A DNA stretch of 64,000 nt from NCBI RefSeq assembly GCF_900102105.1, contig NZ_FNBB01000001.1:620001-684000 (forward strand), written 5' to 3'. The stretch comes from Agrobacterium pusense. GTDB lineage: Bacteria > Pseudomonadota > Alphaproteobacteria > Rhizobiales > Rhizobiaceae. A program made the translations under genes and the position numbers. Numbering within the stretch: position 1 is the stretch's first letter; the number at the start of each line of letters is the position of its first letter. The notes beneath the pieces are model-generated. The model worked only from the letters and a program-made list of their open reading frames with translations. It was not told where the DNA came from and made no database searches. Shown here one piece after another: positions 54,801 through 63,698 of this stretch.

Positions 54801-56333
54801 TTACGCCGCGGCGGTTAGCCTTTCGCCGGCGATACGATAGGACACTGCTTCGGCAATATGGATACGTCCAACCGTTTGCCTGCCATCCAGATCCGCCAGG
54901 GTGCGGGCCACCTTGAGAATGCGATGGTAACCGCGCGCGGAAAACTTCATGCGCTCCGCCGCATCACGCAGCAATTGCAGCCCGGACTGGTCCGGTTCGG
55001 CGTATTTTTCGATCATTGCTGTCGTGCAGCGGGCATTGGTGCGGATGGCAGGGAAGCCCGCTGCCGCATAACGTTCCTGCTGGGCAAGGCGCGCTTCGGC
55101 GACGCGCGCCGCGACCACGGCGCTCGGTTCGGCCGTCACGGGCCGAATGAGATCGGCGGCGGAAACGGCGGGAACGTCGATACGGATGTCGATGCGATCG
55201 AGCAGCGGGCCAGAAATGCGAGCCTGATAGTCTGCCACACAACGTGGGCCTCTGGCACAGGTAAAACCCGGCTCTCCCGCCATACCGCAACGGCAGGGAT
55301 TCATTGCCGCGACAAGCTGGATTTGCGCGGGATAGCTGACACGGTGATTGGCACGCGCGATAATGCATTCGCCGGTTTCGAGCGGCTGACGCAGGGCATC
55401 CAGCACCTGCGGCGAAAATTCCGGGAACTCATCCAGAAAAAGAACGCCATGGTGAGCAAGCGAAGCCTCACCCGGTTTGGCCCGCAGCCCGCCGCCGATC
55501 AGGGCCGCCATGGTGGCGGAATGATGCGGCGTGCGGAAAGGCCTGCGATCCGAAAGCTTGCCACCCGACAATTGGCCGGCAATGGAATGGACCATGGACA
55601 CTTCCAGCAGTTCTGCCGCCTCCAGCGGCGGCAGGATCGAAGGCAAGCGGGCGGCGAGCATGGATTTTCCCGAGCCGGGCGGGCCGACCATCAGCAGATT
55701 ATGGCCGCCGGCGGCTGCCACCTCCAGCGCCCGCCGGGCGCTCTCCTGCCCCTTTATGTCAGCTAGATCAGGCAGATTGACCGGATTGGCGCGAATGGCG
55801 GGCGTCGGGCGCGAGAGGATCTGCGTGCCACGAAAGTGATTAGCGAGCGCAATCAGGCTGCGCGGGGCGAGAATATCGATCCCGGCTCCGGCCCATGCCG
55901 CCTCCGGGCCGCTATCAGCCGGGCAAATCAGTCCCTTGCCAAGCGCATTGGCCCCGATCGCTGCCGGAAGCGCGCCCGCAACCAAGCCGATAGTACCATC
56001 GAGATTGAGTTCGCCAAGGACCACGTAACGCCCCAGCGCTTCGGCCGGTATGGCTCCCAGGGCAGCCATGAGGCTAAGGGCAATGGGAAGATCGAAATGC
56101 GATCCTTCCTTCGGCAGATCGGCAGGGGCAAGATTGACCGTGACCTTCTTTGCCGGCAGCGCCAAGCCTGAGGCATGTAATGCCGCCTGCACGCGCTCCC
56201 GGCTTTCGGCGACGGCTTTATCCGGCAGACCGACAATCTGGATGCCGACCCTTCCCGGTGCGACCATGACCTGAACCTCGACAGGCACACCCTCTATGCC
56301 CTGAAATGCCACCGTATTGACCCGTGCCACCAT
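54801..56333 (-). CDS. comM: YifB/ComM-family Mg-chelatase-like AAA+ ATPase
   Basis: A 510-residue protein: an N-terminal Lon-S16-like domain (VARVNTVAFQGIEGVPVEVQ..., residues 1-120), then a Mg-chelatase AAA+ core with Walker A VGPPGSGKSMLAARL and FLDEFPEFSPQVLDALRQPLE, and a C-terminal domain with a Cys-rich patch (NPCRCGMAGEPGFTC). ComM in Vibrio is a branch-migration helicase in transformation; in non-transformable bacteria the role is less clear. The frame opens at 56348; ATG 56333 gives the family start. It is 183 bases after gshB. Confidence 0.93.
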   Translation of the reverse strand: MVARVNTVAFQGIEGVPVEVQVMVAPGRVGIQIVGLPDKAVAESRERVQAALHASGLALPAKKVTVNLAPADLPKEGSHFDLPIALSLMAALGAIPAEALGRYVVLGELNLDGTIGLVAGALPAAIGANALGKGLICPADSGPEAAWAGAGIDILAPRSLIALANHFRGTQILSRPTPAIRANPVNLPDLADIKGQESARRALEVAAAGGHNLLMVGPPGSGKSMLAARLPSILPPLEAAELLEVSMVHSIAGQLSGGKLSDRRPFRTPHHSATMAALIGGGLRAKPGEASLAHHGVLFLDEFPEFSPQVLDALRQPLETGECIIARANHRVSYPAQIQLVAAMNPCRCGMAGEPGFTCARGPRCVADYQARISGPLLDRIDIRIDVPAVSAADLIRPVTAEPSAVVAARVAEARLAQQERYAAAGFPAIRTNARCTTAMIEKYAEPDQSGLQLLRDAAERMKFSARGYHRILKVARTLADLDGRQTVGRIHIAEAVSYRIAGERLTAAA

Positions 56334-56465
56334 GGCCTGCCCCCGCAAACCGTCGCGCTTTCAGAGCCTTATGCCCCATCCACGACCATTGCCAAGCAAC
56401 GTGCCACAGCTCAAAGAATAAAACAAGAACATCCAGCGAACAATTTATCGCATCCGCTGTACTTT

Positions 56466-56483
56466 AGTTGTATCGAGTTGTAT
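56466..56483. repeat. Tandem octamer AGTTGTAT, upstream of comM
   Basis: AGTTGTAT at 56466-56473 and again at 56476-56483, a 10-base period (CG between), within the 183-base comM/gshB gap. On the minus strand it reads ATACAACTCGATACAACT, 133 bases before the comM start. It could be an operator, but this is not supported by any known site. Confidence 0.4.
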
Positions 56484-56516
56484 AGCCGGAACAAACCGAG
56501 AGCGATTTATGTCTCG

Positions 56517-57476
56517 TCAAAAATCCTGAGCTTCGCGCTTTTTCTCGATGGCGTCCCACAGCAGGCTCGCCACATCGGCGCCGCCGAATTTCCGCACCTC
56601 TCGAATGCCGGTCGGCGAGGTGACGTTGATTTCGGTAAGGTAATCGCCAATGACATCAATTCCAACGAACAGGAAACCACGCTCGCGCAGGGCGGGGCCG
56701 ATACGGCGGCAGATTTCCTTTTCGCGCGCGGTCAGTTCCGTAGGCTCAGGCCGGCCGCCAGCGTGCATGTTGGAACGGGCGTCGTTTTCCGCTGGAACGC
56801 GGTTGATCGCACCCACCGGCTCTCCATCCACCAGCAGGATGCGTTTATCGCCCTTGCGGACATCGGGCAGATATTCCTGAGCAATGTAAGGTTCGCGAAA
56901 CATCTGACCGAACATTTCCAGCAGCGAGGAGAAATTGCGGTCGTCCCGCGCTGAATGAAAGACGCCCGCACCGCCATTGCCATAAAGCGGCTTGAGAATG
57001 ATATCGCCCATTTCGTTGCGGAAGCGCGCGATTTCCGCGACATCCTTCGTGATCAGCGTCTTCGGCATGAGATCCGCGAATTCGGTGACGAAGATCTTCT
57101 CCGGCGAATTGCGCACCCAGGCGGGATCATTGACCACCAGGGTCCTCGGATGAATGCGCTCCAGCAGATGGGTGGAGGTAATATAGGCCATGTCGAACGG
57201 TGGATCCTGACGCAGATGGATGACATCCATCGTGGACAGATCGACGCGCTCCGGTTCGGAAAGCGAGAAATGGTCACCCTTGATGTCGCGCAGCTCCATC
57301 TGCTCGACGGTCGCGTAAATCTTGCCATCGCGCATGGAAAGGCGGTCGGGCGTGTAATGGAACAGCCGATATCCGCGCGCCTGCGCTTCAAGGCTCATGG
57401 CGAAGGTGGAATCACCGCCGATGTTGATGCCTGAGACATGATCCATCTGGATCGCGACGTTCTTGATCTTCGCCAT
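56517..57476 (-). CDS. gshB: Glutathione synthetase
   Basis: A 319-residue ATP-grasp ligase joining gamma-glutamylcysteine and glycine. It starts [19 protein letters not shown]. Domain marks: [32 protein letters not shown] (nucleotide grip) and [22 protein letters not shown] (metal and ATP site). Slightly longer than family mean (about 315). ATG 57476 (AGAGGA 9 bases upstream) is chosen over 57482 and the frame start 57539. A long hairpin lies upstream (57530-57594). In many Rhizobiales it directly follows rsmI-yraN; here ugp genes intervene. Confidence 0.96.
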   Translation of the reverse strand: MAKIKNVAIQMDHVSGINIGGDSTFAMSLEAQARGYRLFHYTPDRLSMRDGKIYATVEQMELRDIKGDHFSLSEPERVDLSTMDVIHLRQDPPFDMAYITSTHLLERIHPRTLVVNDPAWVRNSPEKIFVTEFADLMPKTLITKDVAEIARFRNEMGDIILKPLYGNGGAGVFHSARDDRNFSSLLEMFGQMFREPYIAQEYLPDVRKGDKRILLVDGEPVGAINRVPAENDARSNMHAGGRPEPTELTAREKEICRRIGPALRERGFLFVGIDVIGDYLTEINVTSPTGIREVRKFGGADVASLLWDAIEKKREAQDF

Positions 57477-57529
57477 GCGCATGTTCCTCTCGCAGCATAC
57501 GGACGCCTGCGATCCGCCATGCCGTGTCT

Positions 57530-57594
57530 CATCTTTCAAGCGTTCCGGCAGGACCGGAAGAGACCCGGAAATGCTTCAGAAAACTTGAAAGATG
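57530..57594 (-). repeat. Nested inverted repeats upstream of gshB
   Basis: CATCTTTCAAG (57530-57540) pairs exactly with CTTGAAAGATG (57584-57594). Inside, TTCCGG (57543-57548) pairs with CCGGAA (57554-57559). On the minus strand the internal part begins GAAGCATTTCCGGG and thus shares a GCATTTCCGG core with the dispersed repeats at 1419, 2289 and 50559. It sits 54-118 bases upstream of the gshB ATG. Confidence 0.72.
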
Positions 57595-57713
57595 TAGGGC
57601 AGCGACCATTCAAACGCAACTGCTGCGAGCCGTGGTTTCTGTGAGTTTTATTGAACCTTCATAATTCCTGCGGCGAAGGCACACCCGCGCCCGCCAACGG
57701 CATGGGCGACGGC

Positions 57714-58226
57714 TCAGGCTGCCAGCTTGTAGGAGCGACCGGCGAACAGCTTGTTCTTGACGCGATAGGCAAATGCCAGCGCCGTGGGGAACGGACGACG
57801 CATGAAGGCAACCTTGCGCACATAATGATCAACACGCCAGGTGGCCCATGTTCCGGCCCTGAAATAAGCGACGTCACCGACCCGCAGGATGCTGACCGAG
57901 CCGTCCTCGGCCGTCACATGCACCTCGCCTTCCAGAATATAGACGGTCTCATCCCAGCCGAAGAACCAGCGGAATTCGCCTGCAGTGCAATCCCACATGG
58001 CAGTGCTTGAGGCACGGTCGCCGCTTCGGGAATGATCCGCAGCACGTGCCTGCGGGTTGCCGGCAATGATCCATTCAGGATTGATAGGCGCCGGCTGAAG
58101 CCGCAGATCGGTGCAGGATGCGCTGACCACGGCATCGTCTTTTTTCCGACGTAGATAGGCCGGCAATATCGGCACCGTACGGATAGCCATGGTTGCGGCC
58201 GCCGCGAACATCATTTTGAACGACAT
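57714..58226 (-). CDS. Cupin-domain protein, function unknown
   Basis: A 170-residue protein with a single cupin barrel (about 55-140): EFRWFFGWDETVYILEGEVHVTAEDGS, then LRVGDVAYFRAGTWATWRV. The residues resemble the Cupin_3 (DUF861, ureidoglycine aminohydrolase-like) group, though the metal-binding His/Glu set is incomplete. The N-terminus (MSFKMMFAAAATMAI) is hydrophobic and might be a weak signal or anchor. I do not recognise a specific function. Gaps of 237 and 110 bases flank it, and it is just after the ugp operon, so co-regulation with ugp is possible. Confidence 0.75.
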   Translation of the reverse strand: MSFKMMFAAAATMAIRTVPILPAYLRRKKDDAVVSASCTDLRLQPAPINPEWIIAGNPQARAADHSRSGDRASSTAMWDCTAGEFRWFFGWDETVYILEGEVHVTAEDGSVSILRVGDVAYFRAGTWATWRVDHYVRKVAFMRRPFPTALAFAYRVKNKLFAGRSYKLAA

Positions 58227-58336
58227 ATGAGAAAACCCCCGTGAAATATTGGAGGCCTTCTATCATCGGGATCGTAACAAACCAGTTTTGACAATCGGCG
58301 CAATTTTAGCCATCGCGCCGATTTCAGGTGACGAAC

Positions 58337-59437
58337 TCAGGCCGTCGCCAGTTGAGCGTCCTGCGCCATCGTCTGTTCCGCTCTGCTGGCGATACGCTTG
58401 CCAGTTTCGCTGGAGAAGAAGTGCAGTTTTTCCGGAGCAATCGTCACCGAAAGCGCGGACGGAACCTCGACGTCAGGCGGAAAGGCCACGGTCAGGCTCT
58501 GATCGCCGATCATGCCGTGTATAAGACGTTGCGAACCCAGCTCCTCAATATAATCCACGCGAAGTGCGAAACTCTGGGCGTCAGCAGCAGCGAGACGAAA
58601 ATCTTCCGCCCGCATTCCAACAGTCACCGGGCCGGACGTGGGGGCAAAGCCATTGAGCGCAAACAGCGACGGCCCGATGGCAAGGCTATCGCCGTGCAAT
58701 TCGGCGCTGAGAAGATTCATGGCCGGAGAACCAATGAAACTCGCGACGAAGGTTGAGGCAGGCGTGTGATAGACATCCAGCGGCGCACCGATCTGCTCGA
58801 TACGGCCGCCATTCAGCACGACGAGGCGGTCGGCCAGCGTCATGGCTTCCAACTGGTCATGGGTAACGTAGATCGATGTCGTGCCGAGACGTTTTTGCAG
58901 CCGCTTGATTTCGCCGCGCATGGAAACACGCAACTTGGCATCGAGATTGGACAGGGGTTCGTCGAACAGGAAGGCAGCAGGCTTGCGAACGATCGCGCGC
59001 CCCATGGCGACGCGCTGCCGCTGACCACCGGAAAGGGCGCGTGGCTTGCGATCCAGATAGGGTTCGAGTTGCAGCATACGCGCCGCTTCAGCCACACGGG
59101 CGTCAATTTCCGCCTTGGGTGTCCTGCGGTTCTTCAGCCCGTACTCCAGGTTCTCGCGTACCGACATATGCGGGTAAAGCGCGTAGTTCTGGAAGACCAT
59201 GGCGATATCGCGGTCAGCCGGATCGGTCTGGTTAACCACCCGGTCGCCGATCTTCACCGTGCCTTCTGAAATATCCTCAAGCCCGGCGACCATACGCAAA
59301 AGCGTGGACTTACCGCAGCCGGAGGGACCGACGAGGACGATGAACTCGCCGTCCTTGATGTCGATATCGACATGATGCACGGCGCGCACGCCGCCATGAT
59401 AATCCTTGCAGACCTGACTGATTTCTATCGCGGCCAT
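58337..59437 (-). CDS. ugpC: sn-Glycerol-3-phosphate ABC transporter ATP-binding protein
   Basis: A 366-residue MalK-type ATPase. Walker [12 protein letters not shown] (about 37-47), Q-loop [18 protein letters not shown], signature [18 protein letters not shown], Walker [16 protein letters not shown]. The C-terminal TOBE/OB regulatory domain (about 235-366) is complete. It powers uptake through UgpAE. It lies 10 bases after ugpE in the order ugpB-A-E-C. Confidence 0.93.
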   Translation of the reverse strand: MAAIEISQVCKDYHGGVRAVHHVDIDIKDGEFIVLVGPSGCGKSTLLRMVAGLEDISEGTVKIGDRVVNQTDPADRDIAMVFQNYALYPHMSVRENLEYGLKNRRTPKAEIDARVAEAARMLQLEPYLDRKPRALSGGQRQRVAMGRAIVRKPAAFLFDEPLSNLDAKLRVSMRGEIKRLQKRLGTTSIYVTHDQLEAMTLADRLVVLNGGRIEQIGAPLDVYHTPASTFVASFIGSPAMNLLSAELHGDSLAIGPSLFALNGFAPTSGPVTVGMRAEDFRLAAADAQSFALRVDYIEELGSQRLIHGMIGDQSLTVAFPPDVEVPSALSVTIAPEKLHFFSSETGKRIASRAEQTMAQDAQLATA

Positions 59438-59447
59438 TTCGGTCTCC

Positions 59448-60290
59448 TTATTTATCGCTTTCGGTCAGGCCCTTGATGAACCAGCGCTGGAAAATCACGA
59501 CGATCAGCACGGGTGGCAGCATGGCCAGCATGGCGAGCGCGAAAGCTTCGTTGTAATCGGGGATTTGCGAACCGACCCAGACCTGCAGGATCGACTTGAT
59601 GCCACGCATCAGGGTGAAGAAACTCTCATCCGTCGTCATCAGCATGGGCCAGAGATACTGATTCCAGCCATAGACGAACATGATGATGAAGATCGCCGCC
59701 ATCATGGTGCGCGACAGCGGAATGAGAACGTCGATGAAAAACTTCACTGGCCCCGCACCATCGATACGGGCAGCCTCCAGCAGCTCCTCAGGCACGGATT
59801 TGAAGAACTGCCGGAAATAGAAGGTGCCCGTCGCCGAAGCGAGAAGCGGCACGATCAGACCGGTATAGGAGTTCAACAGTCCGAGTTTGCTCATTACCTC
59901 GTAGGACGGCATGATGCGCACTTCGAGCGGCAGAAGCAGCGTGGTGAAAATGATCCAGAAGGCGAGCGTCGCAAAACGGAAGCGGAAATAGACGATCGCA
60001 TAGGCCGCCGTCATTGACAGGACGATTTTGCCGACGGCAAAGCCGATGCCGAGGATCAGCGAATTCAACACCATGTTCAGGCCTGTAACCTGTCCGGTGA
60101 AACCACCCTTCTGGGTAAGCACCTTCTCATAGGTCTCGATGAAATTGTCGCCGGGAATGATCGCAAGGCCGCTGCGGTGAATTTCAGCCGCCGTGTGGGT
60201 GGACGTCATGAAGGCCACGACAACAGGCAGGATCAGAAACAATGCGCCAATGATCAGCACCAGATGATCGAGGGGTTTTGTCTTGTACAT
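59448..60290 (-). CDS. ugpE: sn-Glycerol-3-phosphate ABC transporter permease
   Basis: A 280-residue inner-membrane permease with six hydrophobic segments. The EAA loop is [27 protein letters not shown]. The frame begins at 60305, but ATG 60290 (GAGGGA 8 bases upstream) is preferred and gives [14 protein letters not shown]. It pairs with ugpA, from which it is separated by 11 bases. Confidence 0.94.
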   Translation of the reverse strand: MYKTKPLDHLVLIIGALFLILPVVVAFMTSTHTAAEIHRSGLAIIPGDNFIETYEKVLTQKGGFTGQVTGLNMVLNSLILGIGFAVGKIVLSMTAAYAIVYFRFRFATLAFWIIFTTLLLPLEVRIMPSYEVMSKLGLLNSYTGLIVPLLASATGTFYFRQFFKSVPEELLEAARIDGAGPVKFFIDVLIPLSRTMMAAIFIIMFVYGWNQYLWPMLMTTDESFFTLMRGIKSILQVWVGSQIPDYNEAFALAMLAMLPPVLIVVIFQRWFIKGLTESDK

Positions 60291-60301
60291 CGTCTTTTCC
60301 C

Positions 60302-61270
60302 TCAATTGTAATGGATGCGCTTCTCGATGAAGCGGAACTGGATGATGGTGAGGACGAAAACGACCAGCATGAGGATGACGGACTGGGCCGAGGAACCGCC
60401 GATGTCATTGCCGCGGAAACCGTCGAGGAACACCTTGTAGACCAGCGTGATCGGATTGTTGGCGGCCTTATCCTTCACCATCACGTCAATGACGCCGAAG
60501 GTGTCGAAGAGCGCATAGGTGATGTTGATGATCAGCAGAAAGAAGGCCGTGGGCGCCAGGAGCGGCATGATGACGGTCCAGAACCGGCGGAAGCCCGAAC
60601 GGCAATCGATGGAGGCGGCTTCCCGCACGGAGACCGGAACGCCCTGGAGACCGGAGAGGAAGAAGATGAAGTTGTAAGGAATCTGCTTCCAGACCGCGAC
60701 AACGATCATGGCAAAGGCCGTATCGAAATAATTGAGGCCGACCTTCATGTCCCAACCGAGAAACGCGGCCATCTTCACGAAGGGGCCGATATGCTGGTCG
60801 AAAAACATCATGCCGATAAGGCCGGCGACTGGCGGCGCAATAGCGTAAACGGAAATCAGCAGCGTCTTGTATGTCGAACTGCCGCGAATGACCGCATCCG
60901 CCTTGACGGCGAGCAGCAGGCCGAGCGCCAGCGAAAAGAAGGTGACGAGCACGGTGAAGACTACCGTGAATTTCGCGATGCTGAGATATTCGGGGCTGAA
61001 GATCGCATCCGAATAATTGGCGATTCCAACGAAGGAAGCGCCGAACCCGAACGGGTCTTCGATATAGAAAGACGAATGGATGGCCTGAACGGATGGCCAA
61101 TAGAAGAAAATGAAAATCACCGCAAGCTGCGGTGCCAGAAACAGATAGGGCACAAAGGACGAAGAGAACTGCACGCGCTTCATGCCGGCTTCTGCGGGCT
61201 TGGCGGGTTTTCCAGCCTTTGCGGACCGACCGGAGAAAAACCGGCGCGGTTGAGACGATGTATAGGCCAC
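60302..61270 (-). CDS. ugpA: sn-Glycerol-3-phosphate ABC transporter permease
   Basis: A 322-residue permease with a basic, proline-rich cytoplasmic leader (1-35) and six membrane segments. The EAA motif region is VREAASIDCRSGFRRFWTVIMPLL. The start is GTG 61270 after AAGGAGG at ideal spacing (6 bases). A stable hairpin (61295-61323) lies between it and ugpB, as is common where binding protein must outnumber permease. Confidence 0.94.
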   Translation of the reverse strand: MAYTSSQPRRFFSGRSAKAGKPAKPAEAGMKRVQFSSSFVPYLFLAPQLAVIFIFFYWPSVQAIHSSFYIEDPFGFGASFVGIANYSDAIFSPEYLSIAKFTVVFTVLVTFFSLALGLLLAVKADAVIRGSSTYKTLLISVYAIAPPVAGLIGMMFFDQHIGPFVKMAAFLGWDMKVGLNYFDTAFAMIVVAVWKQIPYNFIFFLSGLQGVPVSVREAASIDCRSGFRRFWTVIMPLLAPTAFFLLIINITYALFDTFGVIDVMVKDKAANNPITLVYKVFLDGFRGNDIGGSSAQSVILMLVVFVLTIIQFRFIEKRIHYN

Positions 61271-61294
61271 GCTTGCGCCTCCTTATCCAGAAGT

Positions 61295-61323
61295 GAGCCT
61301 CCCTTCCGTCAGAAAGGAGGCTC
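61295..61323 (-). repeat. Stem-loop between ugpB and ugpA
   Basis: GAGCCTCCCTT (61295-61305) pairs with AAAGGAGGCTC (61313-61323) with one mismatch and a 7-base loop. On the mRNA it follows ugpB and ends 24 bases before the ugpA start. No T-run follows. The position suggests protection of upstream ugpB mRNA from 3' exonucleases, as in E. coli malE-malF, or attenuation. Confidence 0.72.
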
Positions 61324-61352
61324 GACAAGATCAACGGTTTCGAAGAGATCGA

Positions 61353-62651
61353 TCAGCCGGCCGTCTTGGCGAAGCGGGCCAGAAGGTCGTTGCCTTCCTT
61401 CTCGATGATTTCGAAAGCAGCCTTCGGCGTGACTTCGCCGGAGAAGATGCGGTTATATTCGCGTTCCATCACGGCGCGGATCTGCGGGTAGAAGCCGAGG
61501 CGATAACCCTTGGACCAGTCGCCACCCTGCAGTGACAGCTGCTGGATGCCGACTTCGGCGACCGGCTTTTCCTTGTAGTAGCCTTCAGCCTTGGCCTTTT
61601 CATAAGCGGCCTTGGTGATGGCGACGTAACCGGTTGCCTTGTGATAGAAGACCTGGATTTCCGGCGAGGTCAGGAACTGGAAGAAGTCGGCCACGCATTT
61701 GTTTTCGGCTTCGGACTTGCCCGACATTGCAAAGAGGGCAGCGCCGCCGATGAAGGAGTTGGTGCCCGCGCCCTTGATGGAGCCCCAGTAAGGGAGGAAA
61801 GTTGCCGAGAATGGCATTGTGGCCGTCTTCTGAAGGCCGCCGAAGGAACCCGACGAACCGATCCAGAGTGCTACCTTACCTTCTTCGAAGGGCTTCTGGT
61901 TGTCGTTCCAGCCGGCGCCATAATAGGCAAACAGGCCCTTGTCCTTCCAGTCCTTCAGCTTCTCGAACATCATGACGAGGTTCGGGTCGGTGACCTTGAG
62001 CTTGGTGTCGGTGACGCTGTCGTAACCATTGTTGTTCGTGGCGAACTGGATGTTGTTACGCGAGAAGAAGTTCTCCGTGAACTGCCAGGTCAGCTGCGAC
62101 TGGACGAGCGGAATATAGCCGGCTTCCTTCAGCTTCGGCGCGACCTTTTCAAAGTCTTCCCAGGTCTTCGGAGCTTCGACGCCGGCCTTCTTCAGGGCCT
62201 CGTCGTTGATGTACATGATGGGAGCGGAGGAATTGAACGGCATGCCGACGAACTTGCCGTCAGCGGCAGCGTAGAAGTAGCGCACGCCGTTGATAAAGGC
62301 GTCGCGATCGAACTTGTAACCGGCCTTGGTGATCAGGTCTTCGGCAGGAATGACCGCGCCCTTGGCGTTGATGATGGTGGCAGCACCTGCATCGAAAACC
62401 TGAAGAATGTTCGGCTGTTCGCCCGAACGGAAAGCTGCGATGCCGCTGGCGAGAGCTTCTTCATAGGAGCCCTTGGAAACCGGCGTCAGCGCGCATTCTT
62501 TCTGGGCTTCGTTGAATTTCTGGGCGACTTCGTTGATGACTTCGCCGTTACGGCCGCCCATGCCATGCCACCAGGTGATGTTGGTCGCAGCCATGGAAGA
62601 GGTCGCGGAGATGCTGACAGCCACAGCGGCCATGGAAATCTTCTTGAACAT
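61353..62651 (-). CDS. ugpB: sn-Glycerol-3-phosphate-binding periplasmic protein
   Basis: A 432-residue extracellular solute-binding protein family 1 member. The signal peptide is MFKKISMAAVAVSISATSSMA with cleavage near ATNITWWHGM. The WWHGMGGRNGE, YEEALASGIAAFRS and GMPFNSSAPIMYIN segments are typical of UgpB, which binds glycerol-3-phosphate and/or glycerophosphodiesters such as glycerophosphocholine. It heads the ugpBAEC operon. A Pho box (62700-62732) lies upstream. The leader (62652-62698) contains ATCCTC and GAGGAT, which could partly pair across the ribosome-binding site. Confidence 0.95.
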   Translation of the reverse strand: MFKKISMAAVAVSISATSSMAATNITWWHGMGGRNGEVINEVAQKFNEAQKECALTPVSKGSYEEALASGIAAFRSGEQPNILQVFDAGAATIINAKGAVIPAEDLITKAGYKFDRDAFINGVRYFYAAADGKFVGMPFNSSAPIMYINDEALKKAGVEAPKTWEDFEKVAPKLKEAGYIPLVQSQLTWQFTENFFSRNNIQFATNNNGYDSVTDTKLKVTDPNLVMMFEKLKDWKDKGLFAYYGAGWNDNQKPFEEGKVALWIGSSGSFGGLQKTATMPFSATFLPYWGSIKGAGTNSFIGGAALFAMSGKSEAENKCVADFFQFLTSPEIQVFYHKATGYVAITKAAYEKAKAEGYYKEKPVAEVGIQQLSLQGGDWSKGYRLGFYPQIRAVMEREYNRIFSGEVTPKAAFEIIEKEGNDLLARFAKTAG

Positions 62652-62699
62652 ATCAAATCCTCTCCACCATTTATTGGGGTGAGGATGCGAATAGAGAGG

Positions 62700-62732
62700 T
62701 TCAATGACGCCTCTTTGACAGTTCCATGTCAG
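62700..62732 (-). promoter_or_regulatory. Candidate triple Pho box upstream of ugpB
   Basis: On the minus strand three 11-base units: CTGACATGGAA (62732-62722), CTGTCAAAGAG (62721-62711), GCGTCATTGAA (62710-62700). Each starts with a 5-6/7 match to the PhoB element CTGTCAT at exact 11-base period. It lies 49 bases upstream of the ugpB start. E. coli and S. meliloti ugp operons are PhoB-controlled; here this is a sequence-based inference. Confidence 0.72.
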
Positions 62733-62758
62733 ATTTATTACAGCGGCGGATGAAAATC

Positions 62759-63319
62759 TCAGTCGGATATGCGTTTCAGGGGCCGCGCCGGGTTCCCGAC
62801 CACCGTCACGCCAGCAGCGACGTCGCGTGTGACGACCGAACCGGCACCGACAATCGCACCGTCACCCACTGTCACGCCCGCAAGCAGAATCGCTCCGCCT
62901 CCGATCCAGACGTCGCGACCGATGGCCACGGGTTTTGCGATTTCAATGCCTTGGGCACGCGGCACCGGGTCGAGATGGTGTTCCGCACAGTAAATCTGCA
63001 CCGCAGGCCCCAGCATCGCGCCGTCGCCTATCGTTACCTTAGCGGAATCGAGAATGGTGCAGCCCGCGTTGAGATATACATTCTTTCCCAGCGCGATATT
63101 AAAGCCGTAAGCGCAATGAAACGGCGCTTCGAGAAACGCGCCTTCCCCGACAGAATTAAACAGCGCGCGCAGCAGCGGTGCAATTGCCCCGCGCTCATCC
63201 GGCGGCATCGTATTGTGCTGGTGGACGGCCCCTCGTGCGCGCCGGCGCAATATATCCAGCTCGCCATCCATGCAGCTGTACCATTCGCCCGCGGCCATTT
63301 TTTCACGCTCGGTGGACAT
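62759..63319 (-). CDS. Sugar O-acetyltransferase (Maa/NodL hexapeptide family)
   Basis: A 186-residue left-handed beta-helix acetyltransferase. The N-terminal EREKMAAGEWYSCMDGEL, then FHCAYGFNIALGKNVYLN, followed by hexapeptide repeats GDGAMLGPAVQIY... and GRDVWIGGGAILLAGVTVG, and the C-terminal VTRDVAAGVTVVGNPAR all match maltose/NodL acetyltransferases. The sugar acceptor cannot be told. The frame opens at 63553, but ATG 63319 (GGAG 5 bases upstream) avoids overlap with yraN. It follows yraN by 10 bases. Confidence 0.9.
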   Translation of the reverse strand: MSTEREKMAAGEWYSCMDGELDILRRRARGAVHQHNTMPPDERGAIAPLLRALFNSVGEGAFLEAPFHCAYGFNIALGKNVYLNAGCTILDSAKVTIGDGAMLGPAVQIYCAEHHLDPVPRAQGIEIAKPVAIGRDVWIGGGAILLAGVTVGDGAIVGAGSVVTRDVAAGVTVVGNPARPLKRISD

Positions 63320-63329
63320 CGTCTCCCCT

Positions 63330-63698
63330 TCAAAAGGCATCGATAAAATGCTGCGGCAGACCTCGCGGCAGAATGGCGACGATATCGAAGCGCAGTGAAA
63401 GCCGCCCGGCATCGCCGTGGCGGGCCAGCCACAGGTCCGCAGCCGCCCGGATGCGTTGCTGCGAATGAAAGCCGACGGCATCGATCGCGCTGATGCCGGA
63501 CGGCCGGGCCTTGACCTCCACAAACGCGACGACGTCCGCCTTGCGGGCGACAAGGTCGATCTCCCCCAGCCGGGTGCGATAACGAATGGCGAGAATGCGA
63601 TATCCCTTCAGCAGCAGAAAAAGTGCCGCCCAATATTCCGCAGCATGACCACGCCGCTCGGCTTTTCGCCTTTTATCGTTTCGCCAGTTAGCGGCCAT
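63330..63698 (-). CDS. yraN: YraN-family (UPF0102) protein
   Basis: A 122-residue small endonuclease-like protein of the UPF0102 family: [35 protein letters not shown], then VAFVEVKAR, with Glu-Asp-Glu-x-Lys residues like a Holliday-junction resolvase fold. The function is not known. It overlaps rsmI by 11 bases. It is the usual rsmI-yraN pair of proteobacteria. Confidence 0.92.
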   Translation of the reverse strand: MAANWRNDKRRKAERRGHAAEYWAALFLLLKGYRILAIRYRTRLGEIDLVARKADVVAFVEVKARPSGISAIDAVGFHSQQRIRAAADLWLARHGDAGRLSLRFDIVAILPRGLPQHFIDAF

